Notes under the pieces: generated by a model
The model's input: the letters and a program-made list of their open reading frames with translations, nothing else
What the model was told of the DNA's origin: nothing
Database searches by the model: none
Shown here: piece after piece, positions 22,891 to 34,219 of the stretch
Layout: every line of letters begins with the position of its first letter
Numbering within the stretch: the first letter of the stretch is position 1
Program-made: the position numbers and the translations under genes
Assembly: GCA_032622095.1 (NCBI GenBank)
Contig: CP136064.1
Location: 113,076,004 to 113,140,003, forward strand
Direction of reading: 5' to 3'
DNA: 64,000 nt
Origin: Siphonodentalium dalli
Taxonomy: Eukaryota > Mollusca > Scaphopoda > Gadilida > Siphonodentaliidae

Positions 22891-24155
22891 TGTAGTATCG
22901 GATTTAGGGGTCCTTAATATATTTTTCAGACAAGCTGATGCCCCAATGAAGCCACATTTGCTGAAATAGTATCCAAAACATCAACATATCAAGAGCCATT
23001 AGACTGAATTAGATAAAAATATATCACTTGGGTCTGTTTAAGCTGGAAAATACTCAAAATTTGTATAATTTTCTGCTATTATATCTGCATACTAGCCTTT
23101 TTGCTGAATCGTGAATGCCGGTTATATTGCCGTGTGAAATCCTAGTACCAGATAACATTGGGTATGTATATAACATACCACCTGAAAATGGCTTGAATAT
23201 CACATACCAAAGCGGGGTGGGGGTGTGTGTGACACCCTCCTTGATCATAGTCTATATTCTACAGGGTATGTTAACTGTTTCGAGTTGGTGCAATTAATGT
23301 GATTGTTTAATCTCTACCATCTGAAATCTATTTTTAGCATATTTTGCTATCTGATCAATTGCTACTGATATAAAAAAGGATAAAGATGGTGTGTCTCTTT
23401 CCCAAATGTTCTGTTTACATGTACATTTGGGGGTTTATGAGTCAAATAATAACAGGCAACATGTCCTTCTAACACTAAGAAATAATGTGTTCTTATGAAC
23501 CAGGACAAAATATGACTATTTCTGGAGCATTACAGCACATTATTACAAATCTATATTTGTAAGCAGTAAGATAATGACAGGAAACATGTCCTCAGACTAA
23601 GAAATAATTTTTTGGTGTGTATTTCACATCACAGCTCATGTGTATACTCACATTAGTTTATGTCATTCAAAGGGAGAAACCCATTTAGAAAGTTTAAATG
23701 AGACAAAACTACCTCACTGTAGATGTAGTTGCAAGGTACAACATGTACATGTACATGTATTCTGGTAAATGACATTGGAACTAAAATAATGATTTTTGTG
23801 TCCACCGGTATGTCATGTACCGGTATACATTGCAACTACATGTACATGTAACTTGCCTAACATACCATATACATGTATGCAGAGGGAATTTGCAAGTGTT
23901 TTTTAATCAAAATTTTAACCCAACTCTTGTTGTCAGTAAGTTTAACCCATGCAGTTTAATGAGTTTATATATGTATATATTACATGTGTTTCTATACATG
24001 TATTTTATCTTTAGTTAGTTTGTTGTCCTTGAATAAACTTGTATTGCTGCACAATCAGTTTCCTTAATGTTCTATTATACTAAAACAACTCCATTGATAA
24101 CAATACCCCTGAATCCCATCAAAATCTACTTCATCCTCATCATTTCACTTTGGTA
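22891..24155. other. no gene seen; ACATGTACATGT-rich
   Basis: Several runs such as ACATGTACATGTACATGTA near 23,740 and ACATGTACATGTAA near 23,839. No supported exon. Confidence 0.5.
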
Positions 24156-24159
24156 TCCC

Positions 24160-24937
24160 CACCCAGGTGTACCTTGGTGTTATTCACCCAGGTGTTCCTT
24201 GGTGTTTCCTACCCATGTGTACCTTGGTGTTTCCCACCCAGTTGTACCTTGGTGTTTTCTTACCCAGGTGTACCTTGGTGTTTTCTTACCCAGGTGTACC
24301 TTGGTGTTTTCCTGCCCAGGTGTACCTTGGTGTTTCCCTACCTGGGTGTACCTTGGGGTTTTCTAACCCAGGTGCATCTCAATGGGAAATCCACCTGGGT
24401 AAGAAAACACCAAGGTACACCGGCGTAAGAAAACACCAAGGTACACCTGGGTTGGAAACATCAAGGTACACCTGGGTGGGGAACACCCAGATAGGAAACA
24501 CCAGGGTACACCTGGGTGAATAACACTAAGGTACACCTGGGTGGGAAACACCCAGGTAGGAAACACCAGGGTACACCTGGGTGAATAACACCTAGGTAAC
24601 CTGGGTGGGAAACACCCAGGTAGGAAACATCAGGGTACACCTGGGTGAATAACACCATGGTACACCTGGTGGGGAAACACCCAGGTAGGAAACACCAAGG
24701 TACACCTGGGTGGGAAACACCCATGTAGGGTACACCTGGGTGTGGTCACCTGGGTAATTACACCCAGGTTTATCCATACCAGGGTTTTTATCCAGTTTCA
24801 GGTGGGTAAATCATAGTAAAACCCAGGTTTTGCGGGGTCTTGATGGTTGGTGGATGTCTTGGTAGATAGATTTTTACCTGGGTTTCGGCCCAAAAAACCT
24901 GGGTGGATTTACCCAGGTACATTTTTATATGGGTAGC
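24160..24937. repeat. inverted-repeat minisatellite (CCAGGTGTACCTTGGTGTTT)
   Basis: About eight 24-27-bp units (CCAGGTGTACCTTGGTGTTT plus a few bases) run forward at 24,160-24,380. After a ~10-bp centre, about a dozen units run in the opposite orientation to 24,740, so the two halves can pair as a large cruciform. Frames through both halves are open on both strands because the unit length is near a multiple of three, so the apparent proteins (CTLVF.., GVPWCF..) are artefacts. The right edge 'tacatttttatatgggta' is the family terminus also seen at 14,380. Confidence 0.85.
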
Positions 24938-26289
24938 AACAGAAACTCATTATCTCCAGAAACAATGTACTTTCGGTCACGACAAGTTGCTCAGGAAATT
25001 TAGTCCTTGGGCCATATCATGAGATATTTCTGGTATCCACTTAAAATATTATAGATATCCTCTCTTTAATTGTCTTCTAGATAAGAAGAAAACAGAACAT
25101 ATTTGCTTTGAATTGTTTACAAAATACTTTTGGGAGTTGGTGACTTTTTCCAAATAAGACTGGTCTAAATCCTGAGCAAGGATCATTTGTATAAGACATA
25201 TTTTATTGTCACAATGTGACATTCGTGTGCATACATTTCAGAGCTGACGAAACCCACAATACATATAGTTTAATATACTGATATTGAACTAATCCCAATG
25301 AAAAAGTCAAAGATACTAGCTTGCCCAGGGCTCTTATACTCAGGTGTCGACTTTTCTCATATTACGACACACGTCCCGACTTACGCTCATTATCCCCAGT
25401 TGGAGCTGTCACTCCGATAGATTACCCCCACTGCGTCAACACAGTAACAGGTTTACCACCATTTATTGAGCAACGGGATACTTTCCGACAAGCCAAATAC
25501 TTATGGGGAAATAGCGTCTGGTACTTGATATATACCCGGGAACACACCGTCGGTATCATGTTATAGCTGCAGGGAGATGACGGGGTGGCTTATACAGCTA
25601 GTGTGGGAACTAAAGAGTTAATGACGTTCTGCCCCCTTTGATTATGTTCTTCATCTCTGACAATATATCAAAGTTACACAGTGTGCACTGTCCAGGTAGA
25701 CTTTCTAATAAACCCGGTTTACAATGCCATGCAGTTTTTTTCCCAACACAGAGCCACCGAGATAGTATCAAGTTACAATGACTCTATTTTGCACTGGGCG
25801 AACTAAATGCTAGCGGGTGTGTTGGCCATAAGATGCGATATCATTGAGGGGAATGTTTCTGCTATAATTTTTTATATGCATGGTTATTTCCATTGCAGCT
25901 TAGGGGCCTAATCTGGTTTTACTGTTTAATAGCATTACTGTTGGCCGTTAATACAGTGATTGTGTTAAATAGATGGTTGGTTGCATAGGACGACAACGTT
26001 GGTTATTCAATTTTTTAAAAAGAAACAAAAAAACAAAAATTTATAGCTCTGCTTCAGTCTATGAGACCAAATAATTGTTCATAACACTTTTCGACTTGTC
26101 GGTCTAACTTGCTTTATTTATATATTAATGGAAAGCTTTTTCGACATTGCTTTCCATTGCGTACAAAGGTGAATTGAAGTATAAAAGGGGCTCACCAGGT
26201 TTTATATATTTTTCTTGTCCTTTGCATGAGATCACTTTTTATGGGTAGCTATACCATCGTATGGTACACATAAGTGTCAATCCCCCTTT
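24938..26289. other. no recognisable feature
   Basis: AT-rich apart from a small open frame at 25,321-25,566 that lacks an ATG and has no recognisable domain. Confidence 0.45.
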
Positions 26290-26512
26290 TGTTTTTGTTT
26301 TTTTTTTGTCGCCACGCTCGCGGGCTGGGCCTGGTGCTCAGCTACCCTGGTTGGTGTGGGCGCTCGCCATGATGTACCGGTGGGTTTTGGTGCATCATAC
26401 GGTGGTCTCCGGGCTATAACGGTCGTCATCCGGTCCGGCGTACTGGCTGGGGCGTCGGTAACGCCTCTTTTTCTGACCTTAGTACTTGCTTTCTCCTTTT
26501 TTCAGATGCCAA

Positions 26513-26816
26513 AGCGACAGTAACGACCCGACACCGATTAGTACCAGATGTCCCGGTGGATGTGGTTGGACCATCGCGGGTGACCAGGCCTGCCTTACCA
26601 GCCGGTACCAGTGGTACATATTCTACGGCCGCGCCTACAATTGTTCGTCCCGTGTGGCCGCGGGTCACGCGTGTGCCTGACAGTGTGCGTCATACGTCGG
26701 TGCGGTCGACTACAGCTCCATCGGTTGGGGCGCGATCGTCGCGTGGTCGGGCGCGTACTGCGGTCATACCCGAGGAGGATGCACGGTGGCTGCTTCGGCC
26801 GATATTCGCGGGGTAG
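26513..26816 (+). pseudogene. 5' coding region of recombinase element, other frame
   Basis: An open frame follows a polypyrimidine/CAG string (ctccttttttcag, ending at 26,505) and runs DAKATVTTRHRLVPDV.. to ..EEDARWLLRPIFAG, then stops at 26,816. It is rich in Arg, Pro, Thr and Val, with no domain I recognise. It overlaps the start of the recombinase frame by about 30 bases in a different frame. It could be the true N-terminus separated by a frameshift, or an upstream exon. Confidence 0.35.
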
Positions 26817-27940
26817 ACGAGCAGTGTGGTTTTCCGGGCCAGGATAGCGGGCCTCTCCTCTCAATCCCGCCAGTGCATTCTGCAGAGGACATGGCGTGTC
26901 TGGCTCCAAAGTTGCAGGACGCATGGCTGGACTTGGTGGCGTCGTCTCCCGTTAATGGTGCCGCGGGTCCCTCGTCGACATTAGGACAGTCGCAGACTGA
27001 CGCTACCGTGGCTTCTGATCTCGAAATTCCACCAGGTCGCCCCATGGGCCGACCCGGAACCTACTCCGTTGCCTGCGTCGCTGACCATCGTCACCTTGTT
27101 GGAACTATGACTCGTCTCCTCGATGCGGCCCTTACCCCTTCATCTCGGACAGGTCCCGCCCGCCACTGGGGGTATTTTGTTCAGTTTGCTTTCCGCTTTA
27201 ACGTACGACCGTATCCGCCCGTTGACATGAGCACACTGGGGTTCTTTCTCGCGCATATTTTCCAGATGGGGTATAGCACCGACACGTTGCGTAGCGTTTT
27301 GTCGGCCATCGCCTATCAGCACAAAATTCAGGGCTTGGTTACTCCCACTACACATTTCCGGATTCACAAATTGCTCGCGGGCCGACCCAGTACTTTTCCT
27401 ATGTTACACTCTATGCTCGCTGTTTTGCCTCGTGGCGTGGCAGCACACACTGAACTAGTCCTCTTCCGCGCACTATTCGTATTCGCGTTCTACGCGCTGG
27501 CCCGTATCGACGAAATGTGCACTTCACTCTCTGCTCATCTAAATGTCCTGCTCGGTTCCGATGTTACGGTCACGCCCGCCTCTATAGACATCTGCTTAAC
27601 ACAGTGTTAATACATTGCCCCAAGTGGTCACCATTGGCAAGTTAGCGGAACCAGCTTTTTGTCCACATCGACTCATTTCAGTCTTCACTAAACATCGCGG
27701 TATCCGGACGGGCCCCTTCTTCTGTTCACCAGACGGTCGGGGCATCACGCGGGAGCATTTCAATGCCGTTCTCCGGAGGGTATTGTCAGTTCTGCGATTG
27801 GATGACCGGGAATTCAAGTCTCTTTCCTTTCGGATAGGAGGGGCGTGCTTGGCAGCATCGCGAGGTTACTCCGATGAACAAAGCGGATGCTCGGGCACTG
27901 GAACTCCAATGCGTTTCGTAAGTACATCCGTCCTCCGTAG
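26786..27940 (+). pseudogene. tyrosine recombinase (copy 1), two frameshifts
   Basis: Frame 1 (26,786-27,610): a low-complexity N-terminus to residue ~105, then the SAM-like core-binding region at ~110-200 (MTRLLDAALTPSSRTG, TLGFFLAHIFQMGYS, RSVLSAIAYQHKIQGL, RIHKLLAGR). The catalytic domain starts at ~208, with the first catalytic Arg in YALARIDEMC (R240). A shift near 27,600 moves the frame to 27,600-27,882, holding REHFNAVLRRVL and SLSFRIGGA (second Arg; the His of HxxR reads Leu). A second shift at ~27,882 restores RMLGHWNSNAFRKYIRPP and a stop at 27,938-27,940, giving the GHW and the Tyr nucleophile. The order R, HxxR-like, HW, Y is that of the tyrosine recombinase family. Inactive as it stands. 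Confidence 0.8.
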
Positions 27941-27945
27941 TTGAC

Positions 27946-28325
27946 ATAACCGCGTTCTCGCGATTGCACCTTTCCGTTAGTTTTTCTTGCCACCCTCGTA
28001 TAGCGCAGTCACAGCGGCCGAGCCGGCACCCTTCCATTATTGCCGGGCGTCATCTACAGTTTCGTTTGCCGACTCGACGGGCACGCATAGTCTGATTTCA
28101 CGCGACATGGGGGGATCTGGTAGGGTTATCCGGCCTGTAAGTCGTGTCGCAGCACGCGTGGGCGATCTCGCTGCCTGGTCTCTCCCTGCCAGTTCTTTTT
28201 CTGTTTTCCGACCCCCCCCCCAATGTTCGGTGCTTCGTGGCCCGGTTTCCGTTTCCTTTCCGGCCGACATCCGCCCCTGACTCTGCTGGCGGTGCGCAAT
28301 GGTTGCGCCTGTTTCACTGTTCTAG
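27946..28325 (+). repeat. 3' region of recombinase unit 1
   Basis: Noncoding block from 'cgttctcgcgattgcacctt' to 'ggtttcactgttctag', repeated with few changes at 28,850-29,217. A short C run (28,211-28,221 and 29,104-29,112) varies in length between the two. Confidence 0.75.
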
Positions 28326-28873
28326 TTAATGGTGCCGCGGGTCCCTCGTCGGCATTAGGACAGCCGCAGACTAACGCTACCGTGGCTTCTGATCTCGAAA
28401 TTCCACCAGCTCGCCCCATGGGCCGACCCGGAACCTACTCCGTTGCCTGCGTCGCTGACCATCGACACCTTGTTGCAACTATGACTCGTCTCCTCGATGC
28501 GGCCCTTACCCCTTCATCTCGGACAGGTCCCACCCGCCACTGGGGGTTTTTTGTTCAGTTTGCTTTCCGCTTTAACGTACGACCGTATCCGCCCGTTGAC
28601 ATGAGCACGCTGGGGCTCTTTCTCGCGCATCTTTTCCAGATCGGGTATAGCACCGACATGTTGCGTAGAGTTTTGTCGGCCATCGCCTATCAGCACAAAA
28701 TTCATGGCTTGGCTACTCCCACTAAACATTTCCGGATTCACAAATTGCTCGCGGGCCGACCCAGTACTCTTCCTATGTTACACTCTATGATCGCTGTTTT
28801 GCCTCGTGGCGTGGCAGCACACAGTGAACTAGTCCTCTTCATAATCGTTCTCGCGATTGCACCTTTCCGTTAG
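28326..28873 (+). pseudogene. tyrosine recombinase (copy 2), catalytic half deleted
   Basis: Repeats the copy-1 sequence from VNGAAGPSS through the core-binding region to HSELVLF with scattered substitutions. It then continues into 3' noncoding sequence (IIVLAIAPFR, stop). The deletion removes everything equivalent to 27,467-27,945, including all catalytic residues. The frame opens upstream into 3'-region sequence of unit 1 (from 28,223), so no native start exists. It could at most encode a DNA-binding fragment. Confidence 0.8.
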
Positions 28874-29217
28874 TTTTTCTTGCCACCCTCGTATAGCGCA
28901 GTCACAGCGGCCGAGCCGGCACCCTTCCATTATTGCTGTGCGTCATCTACAGTTTCGTTTGCCGACTCGACGGGCACGCATAGTCTGATTTCCCGCGACA
29001 TGGGGGGGGGGATCTGGTAGGGTTATCCGGCCTGTAAGTCGTGTCGCAGCACGCGTGGGGGGGTCTCGCTGCCTGGTCTCTCCATGCCTGTTTTTGTCTT
29101 CCCACCCCCCCCCAATTTTCGGTACTTCGTGGCCCGGTTTCCGTTTCCTTTCCGGCCGACATCCGCCCCTGCCTCTGCTGGCGGTGCGCAATGGTTGCGC
29201 CGGTTTCACTGTTCTAG
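28850..29217 (+). repeat. 3' region of recombinase unit 2
   Basis: Second copy of the 3' region; the G run at about 28,996-29,010 is longer than in unit 1. It ends 'ttcactgttctagtgatgg', the word that is repeated at 53.3-53.5 kb. Confidence 0.75.
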
Positions 29218-29430
29218 TGATGGTTTTTTGGTTAATTTTTTTGTTTTTAGTTATTCTTTTTAAAGGGACACTGTACCCAAAATGTTGTTGTTGGTTTCTA
29301 TAGTATCCGAGTCGGAGAATAAGGTGACAATTTGTCAATTATTTGAAAGTCTGTTGAGTACGAAGTAGTGTTACGGATGGCAAATTTACCGGAATGCAAA
29401 ATACAAATTTGTATACAGTTATGTATCAAA

Positions 29431-29917
29431 CTAGCAGGTGGACCCGACATCGTCCGGGCTGTTTCCCCTCTGCATTTCGGAGAATTGCGCGATTTGACCT
29501 TGAATTGTCCATTTTGAAGGTCAAGGTCAGGTGGGGTCACGATTTGACCCATTCAAAACACTCAGTGGACAAACGTAACCCTATGTATCAAATTTCGTCA
29601 AAATCCCATCAAAATTGGCGATTTGACCTTGAATTGACCAGATTTCAAGGTCAAGGTTACGTCGCACGGGCAAATGAATAGGCTTATGAGTCATGACACT
29701 CCCCATCCGAAAGTATCCCTAGACACTAATTTTCATCGAAATCCCGTGATACTCGGGCGTTCGACCTTGAATTGACCCGATTTTAAGGTCAAGGTCACGT
29801 CGCACGGGCAAATTAATAGGCCCATGCCACTCCCCAGCCGAAGAAAGTACCAACACATACCAAGTTTCATCGAAATCGGCTCGGCAGACACACAGATTTC
29901 CCAAAATATATAATAGA
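29431..29917 (-). mobile_element. family A unit 1
   Basis: 487 bp. Outer 3' end (plus-strand CTAG at 29,431) is flanked by AAA, so T follows CTAG on the element strand, as expected for insertion between A and T. Microsatellite reduced to CAGACACACAG. Confidence 0.7.
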
Positions 29918-30557
29918 CTAGCAGGTGGACCCGACTTCGTCCGGGCTGTTTCCCCTCTGCTTTTCGGAGATTTGACCTTGAATTGTCCATTTTGAAGGTC
30001 AAGGTCAGGTGGGGTCACGATTTGACCCGTCCAAAACACTGCCCGGACAAAAGTACCCGACAAAAGTACCCGTCGAAATCCATCCGGTTTTACCCCATTT
30101 GAAACTCGAATTGATCATTTTGAAGGTCAAGGTCAGGTCGGGGTCACGATTTGACGCGTCCAAAACACTCAGTGGACAAAAGTAACCCTACGTATCAAAT
30201 TTCGTGGAAATTCCATCAAAATTCGCGATTTGACCTTGAATTGACCCGATTTCAAGGTCAAGGTCACGTCGCACAACAACCGAATAGGCTTACGACACTC
30301 CCCATACGAAAGTATCCCAAGACACTAATTTTCATCGAAATCCCGTGATACTCGGGCGTTCGATCTTGAAATGACCCGATTTCAATGTCAAGGTCACGTC
30401 GGATGGGCAAATTAATAGGCCCATGCCACTTCCCGGCCGAAAGTACCCCCACATACCAAGTTTCATCGAAATCGGCTAGGCCGTTTTCGAGTCCATCGCG
30501 AACAGACAGACAGACAAACACACATACACACACAGATTTCCCAAAATATATAATAGA
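29918..30557 (-). mobile_element. family A unit 2
   Basis: 640 bp; has an extra 'cccggacaaaagtacccgac' segment missing from the related unit at 32,131-32,646. Confidence 0.75.
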
Positions 30558-31742
30558 CTAGCCGATGAGCCCGACGTTGTCCGGGCTATTCAAAAACCAA
30601 ATTTCAAGTCGATAGCTCTACCCGTTTCCTAGATCTGGTCTGCGCATGCGCGATGATGGCGTCGGACGGGCTCGGCGACCCGATAAAATTCGTATCCGGG
30701 GCAAGATACATTCACATACCAAATTTCAAGTCGATGAGCCTGACGTTGTCCGGGCTATTCAAAAACCAAATTTCAAGTCGATAGCTCTACCCGTTTCCGA
30801 GATCTGGTCTGCGCATGCGCGAAGCTCGCGTCGAACCGATGAGCCGGACGTTGTCCGGGCTATTCAAAAACCAAATTTCAAGTCGATAGCTCCACCCGTT
30901 TCCTAGATCTGGTCTGCGCATGCGCGAAGATGGCGTCGGACGGGCTCGGCGACCCGATAAAATTCGTATCCGGGGCAAGATACATTCACATACCAAATTT
31001 CAAGTCGATGAGCCTGACGTTGTCCGGGCTATTCAAAAACCAAATTTCAAGTCGATAGCTCTACCCGTTTCCGAGATCTGGTCTGCGCATGCGCGAAGCT
31101 CGCGTCGAACCGATGAGCCCGACGTTGTCCGGGCTATTCAAAAACCAAATTTCAAGTCGATAGCTCCACCCGTTTCCTAGATCTGGTCTGCGCATACGCG
31201 AAGCTGGCGTCGCACGGGCTCGGCGACCCGATAAAATTCGTATCCGGGGCAAGATACATTCACATAGCAAATTTCAATTCGATAGCTCCACCCGTTTCCG
31301 AGATCTCGTCTGCGCATGCGCGAAGCAGGCGTCGCACGGGCTCGGCGACCCGATAAAATTCGTATCCGGGACAAGATACATTCACATAGCAAATTTCAAG
31401 TCGATAGCTCCATCCGTTTCCGAGTTATCGTCTGCGCATGCGCGAAGCTGGCATCGCACGGGCTCGGCGACCCGATAAAATTCGTATCCGGGGCAAGATA
31501 CATTCACATAGTAAATTTCAAGTCGATAGCTCCACCCGTTTCCGAGATCTCGTCTGCGCATGCGCGAATCGGGCGCCGCACGGGCTCGCCAATACGACAA
31601 CGTCCACCGCCTGGTCAAACTACACACACGTACCAAGTTTCGTCCCGATCGGTCGAGAATCGTAGATTTGTATAAATGACAGACAAACAGACAGACAAAC
31701 AGACAGACAAACAGACAGAGGTCTACAAAAATATATATGAGA
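30558..31742 (-). mobile_element. family B unit 1 (long, composite)
   Basis: 1,185 bp. Contains multiple ~121-bp monomers and extra internal copies of the 3' hairpin (near 30,733, 30,836, 31,008 and 31,110), so it looks built from several 3' ends. Twin of 32,647-33,831. Confidence 0.75.
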
Positions 31743-32075
31743 CTAGCCGATGAGCCCGACGTTGTCCGGGCTATTCGAAAACCAAATTTCAAGTCGATAG
31801 CTCCGCCCGTTTCCGAGATCTCGTCTGCGCATGCTCGAAGCTGGCGTCGCACGGGCTCGGCGACCCGATAAAATTCGTATCCGGGGCAAGATACATTCAC
31901 ATAGCAAATTTAAAGTCGATAGCTCCACCCGTTTCCGAGATCTCGTCTGCGCATGCGCTGCACGGGCGTCGCACGGGCTCGCCAATACGACAACGACGAC
32001 CGCCTGGTCAAACTACACACACGTACCAAGTTTCGTCCCGATCGGTCCAGAATCGTAGATTTGTATTAATGACAA

Positions 32076-32108
<33 letters not shown>

Positions 32109-32130
32109 GGTCTTCAAAATATATATGAGA
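31743..32130 (-). mobile_element. family B unit 2 (short)
   Basis: 388 bp: one 3' hairpin, two monomers, the terminal CGATCGGTC module and the CAGA microsatellite. Twin of 33,832-34,219. Confidence 0.75.
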
Positions 32131-32646
32131 CTAGCAGGTCGACCCGACTTCGTCCGGGCTGTTTCCCCTCTGTATTTCGGCGAATTGCGCGATTTGACAT
32201 TGAATTGTCCATTTTGAAGGTCAATGTCAGGTGGGGTCACGATTTGACCCGTCCAAAACACTCAGTGGACAAAAGTAACCCTACGTATCAAATTTCGTGG
32301 AAATTCCATCAAAATTCGCGATTTGACCTTGAATTGACCCGATTTCAAGGTCAAGGTCACGTCGCACAACAAACGAATAGGCTTACGACACTCCCCATAC
32401 GAAAGTATCCCAAGACACTAATTTTCATCGAAATCCCGTGATACTCGGGCGTTCGATCTTGAAATGACCCGATTTCCATGTCAAGGTCACGTCGGACGGG
32501 CAAATTAATAGGCCCATGCCACTTCCCGGCCGAAAGTACCCCCACATACCAAGTTTCATCGAAATCGGCTAGGCCGTTTTCGAGTCCATCGCGAACAGAC
32601 AGACAGACACACATACACACACAGATTTCCCAAAATATATAATAGA
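32131..32646 (-). mobile_element. family A unit 3
   Basis: 516 bp; near-copy of unit 2 with a ~124-bp internal deletion and a 4-bp microsatellite difference. Confidence 0.75.
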
Positions 32647-33831
32647 CTAGCCGATGAGCCCGACGTTGTCCGGGCTATTCAAAAACCAAATTTCAAGTCG
32701 ATAGCTCCACCCGTTTCCTAGATCTGGTCTGCGCATGCGCGAAGATGGCGTCGGACGGGCTCGGCGACCCGATAAAATTCGTATCCGGGGCAAGATACAT
32801 TCACATACCAAATTTCAAGTCGATGAGCCTGACGTTGTCCGGGCTATTCAAAAACCAAATTTCAAGTCGATAGCTCTACCCGTTTCCGAGATCTGGTCTG
32901 CGCATGCGCGAAGCTCGCGTCGAACCGATGAGCCGGACGTTGTCCGGGCTATTCAAAAACCAAATTTCAAGTCGATAGCTCCACCCGTTTCCTAGATCTG
33001 GTCTGCGCATGCGCGAAGATGGCGTCGGACGGGCTCGGCGACCCGATAAAATTCGTATCCGGGGCAAGATACATTCACATACCAAATTTCAAGTCGATGA
33101 GCCTGACGTTGTCCGGGCTATTCAAAAACCAAATTTCAAGTCGATAGCTCTACCCGTTTCCGAGATCTGGTCTGCGCATGCGCGAAGCTCGCGTCGAACC
33201 GATGAGCCCGACGTTGTCCGGGCTATTCAAAAACCAAATTTCAAGTCGATAGCTCCACCCGTTTCCTAGATCTGGTCTGCGCATACGCGAAGCTGGCGTC
33301 GCACGGGCTCGGCGACCCGATAAAATTCGTATCCGGGGCAAGATACATTCACATACCAAATTTCAAGTCGATAGCTCCACCCGTTTCCGAGATCTCGTCT
33401 GCGCATGCGCGAAGCAGGCGTCGCACGGGCTCGGCGACCCGATAAAATTCGTATCCGGGACAAGATACATTCACATAGCAAATTTCAAGTCGATTGCTCC
33501 ATCCGTTTCCGAGTTATCGTCTGCGCATGCGCGAAGCTGGCATCGCACGGGCTCGGCGACCCGATAAAATTCGTATCCGGGGCAAGATACATTCACATAG
33601 TAAATTTCAAGTCGATAGCTCCACCCGTTTCCGAGATCTCGTCTGCGCATGCGCGAATCGGGCGCCGCACGGGCTCGCCAATACGACAACGTCCACCGCC
33701 TGGTCAAACTACACACACGTACCAAGTTTCGTCCCGATCGGTCGAGAATCGTAGATTTGTATAAATGACAGACAAACAGACAGACAAACAGACAGACAAA
33801 CAGACAGAGGTCTACAAAAATATATATGAGA
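32647..33831 (-). mobile_element. family B unit 3 (long, composite)
   Basis: 1,185 bp, same length and internal order as 30,558-31,742 with only scattered substitutions. Confidence 0.75.
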
Positions 33832-34219
33832 CTAGCCGATGAGCCCGACGTTGTCCGGGCTATTCAAAAACCAAATTTCAAGTCGATAGCTCCGCCCGTT
33901 TCCGAGAACTCGTCTGCGCATGCTCGAAGCTGGCGTCGCACGGGCTCGGCGACCCGATAAAATTCGTATCCGGGGCAAGATACATTCACATAGCAAATTT
34001 AAAGTCGATAGCTCCACCCGTTTCCGAGATCTCGTCTGCGCATGCGCTGCACGGGCGTCGCACGGGCTCGCCAATACGACAACGACGACCGCCTGGTCAA
34101 ACTACACACACGTACCAAGTTTCGTCCCGATCGGTCGAGAATCGTAGATTTGTATTAATGACAAACAGACAGAAAAACAGACAGACAGACAGACAGAGGT
34201 CTTCAAAATATATATGAGA
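33832..34219 (-). mobile_element. family B unit 4 (short)
   Basis: 388 bp, same length and order as 31,743-32,130. Confidence 0.75.

Larger units (their letters stand above)
26290..29275 (+). mobile_element. tyrosine-recombinase element (Crypton/DIRS-type), head-to-tail dimer
   Basis: A GC-rich block in AT-rich surroundings. Unit 1 runs from about 26,290 to 28,325: leader, N-terminal region, recombinase gene, 3' region. Unit 2 (28,326-29,217) repeats the core-binding part (28,326-28,842, matching 26,950-27,466), then jumps straight to the 3' region (28,843 on, matching 27,946 on), deleting the catalytic half. Unit 2 also lacks the leader. The 3' end 'ttcactgttctagtgatgg' recurs in tandem at 53.3-53.5 kb. 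No RT/RNase H ORF is seen, which favours Crypton or a deleted DIRS/Ngaro relative. Confidence 0.75.

Noticed and set aside
24067-24777. Overlapping frames on both strands with GVPWCF/CTLVF repeats
   Set aside because: Translation of a 24-27-bp minisatellite; the same peptide pattern appears on both strands because the array is inverted.
25321-25566. 81-codon frame as a gene
   Set aside because: It begins at TTG, has no recognisable domain and no splice or start context.
26426-27045. Antisense frames opposite the tyrosine recombinase
   Set aside because: GC-rich shadow frames; the sense strand carries all family motifs.
30646-34147. Many 60-170-codon frames with repeating peptides (ARRPDKIRIRGKIHSHSKFQ, FDETWYVG and similar)
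   Set aside because: They arise on both strands from the near-121-bp and ~125-bp monomers of the Helitron-like arrays and have no conserved start or domain.
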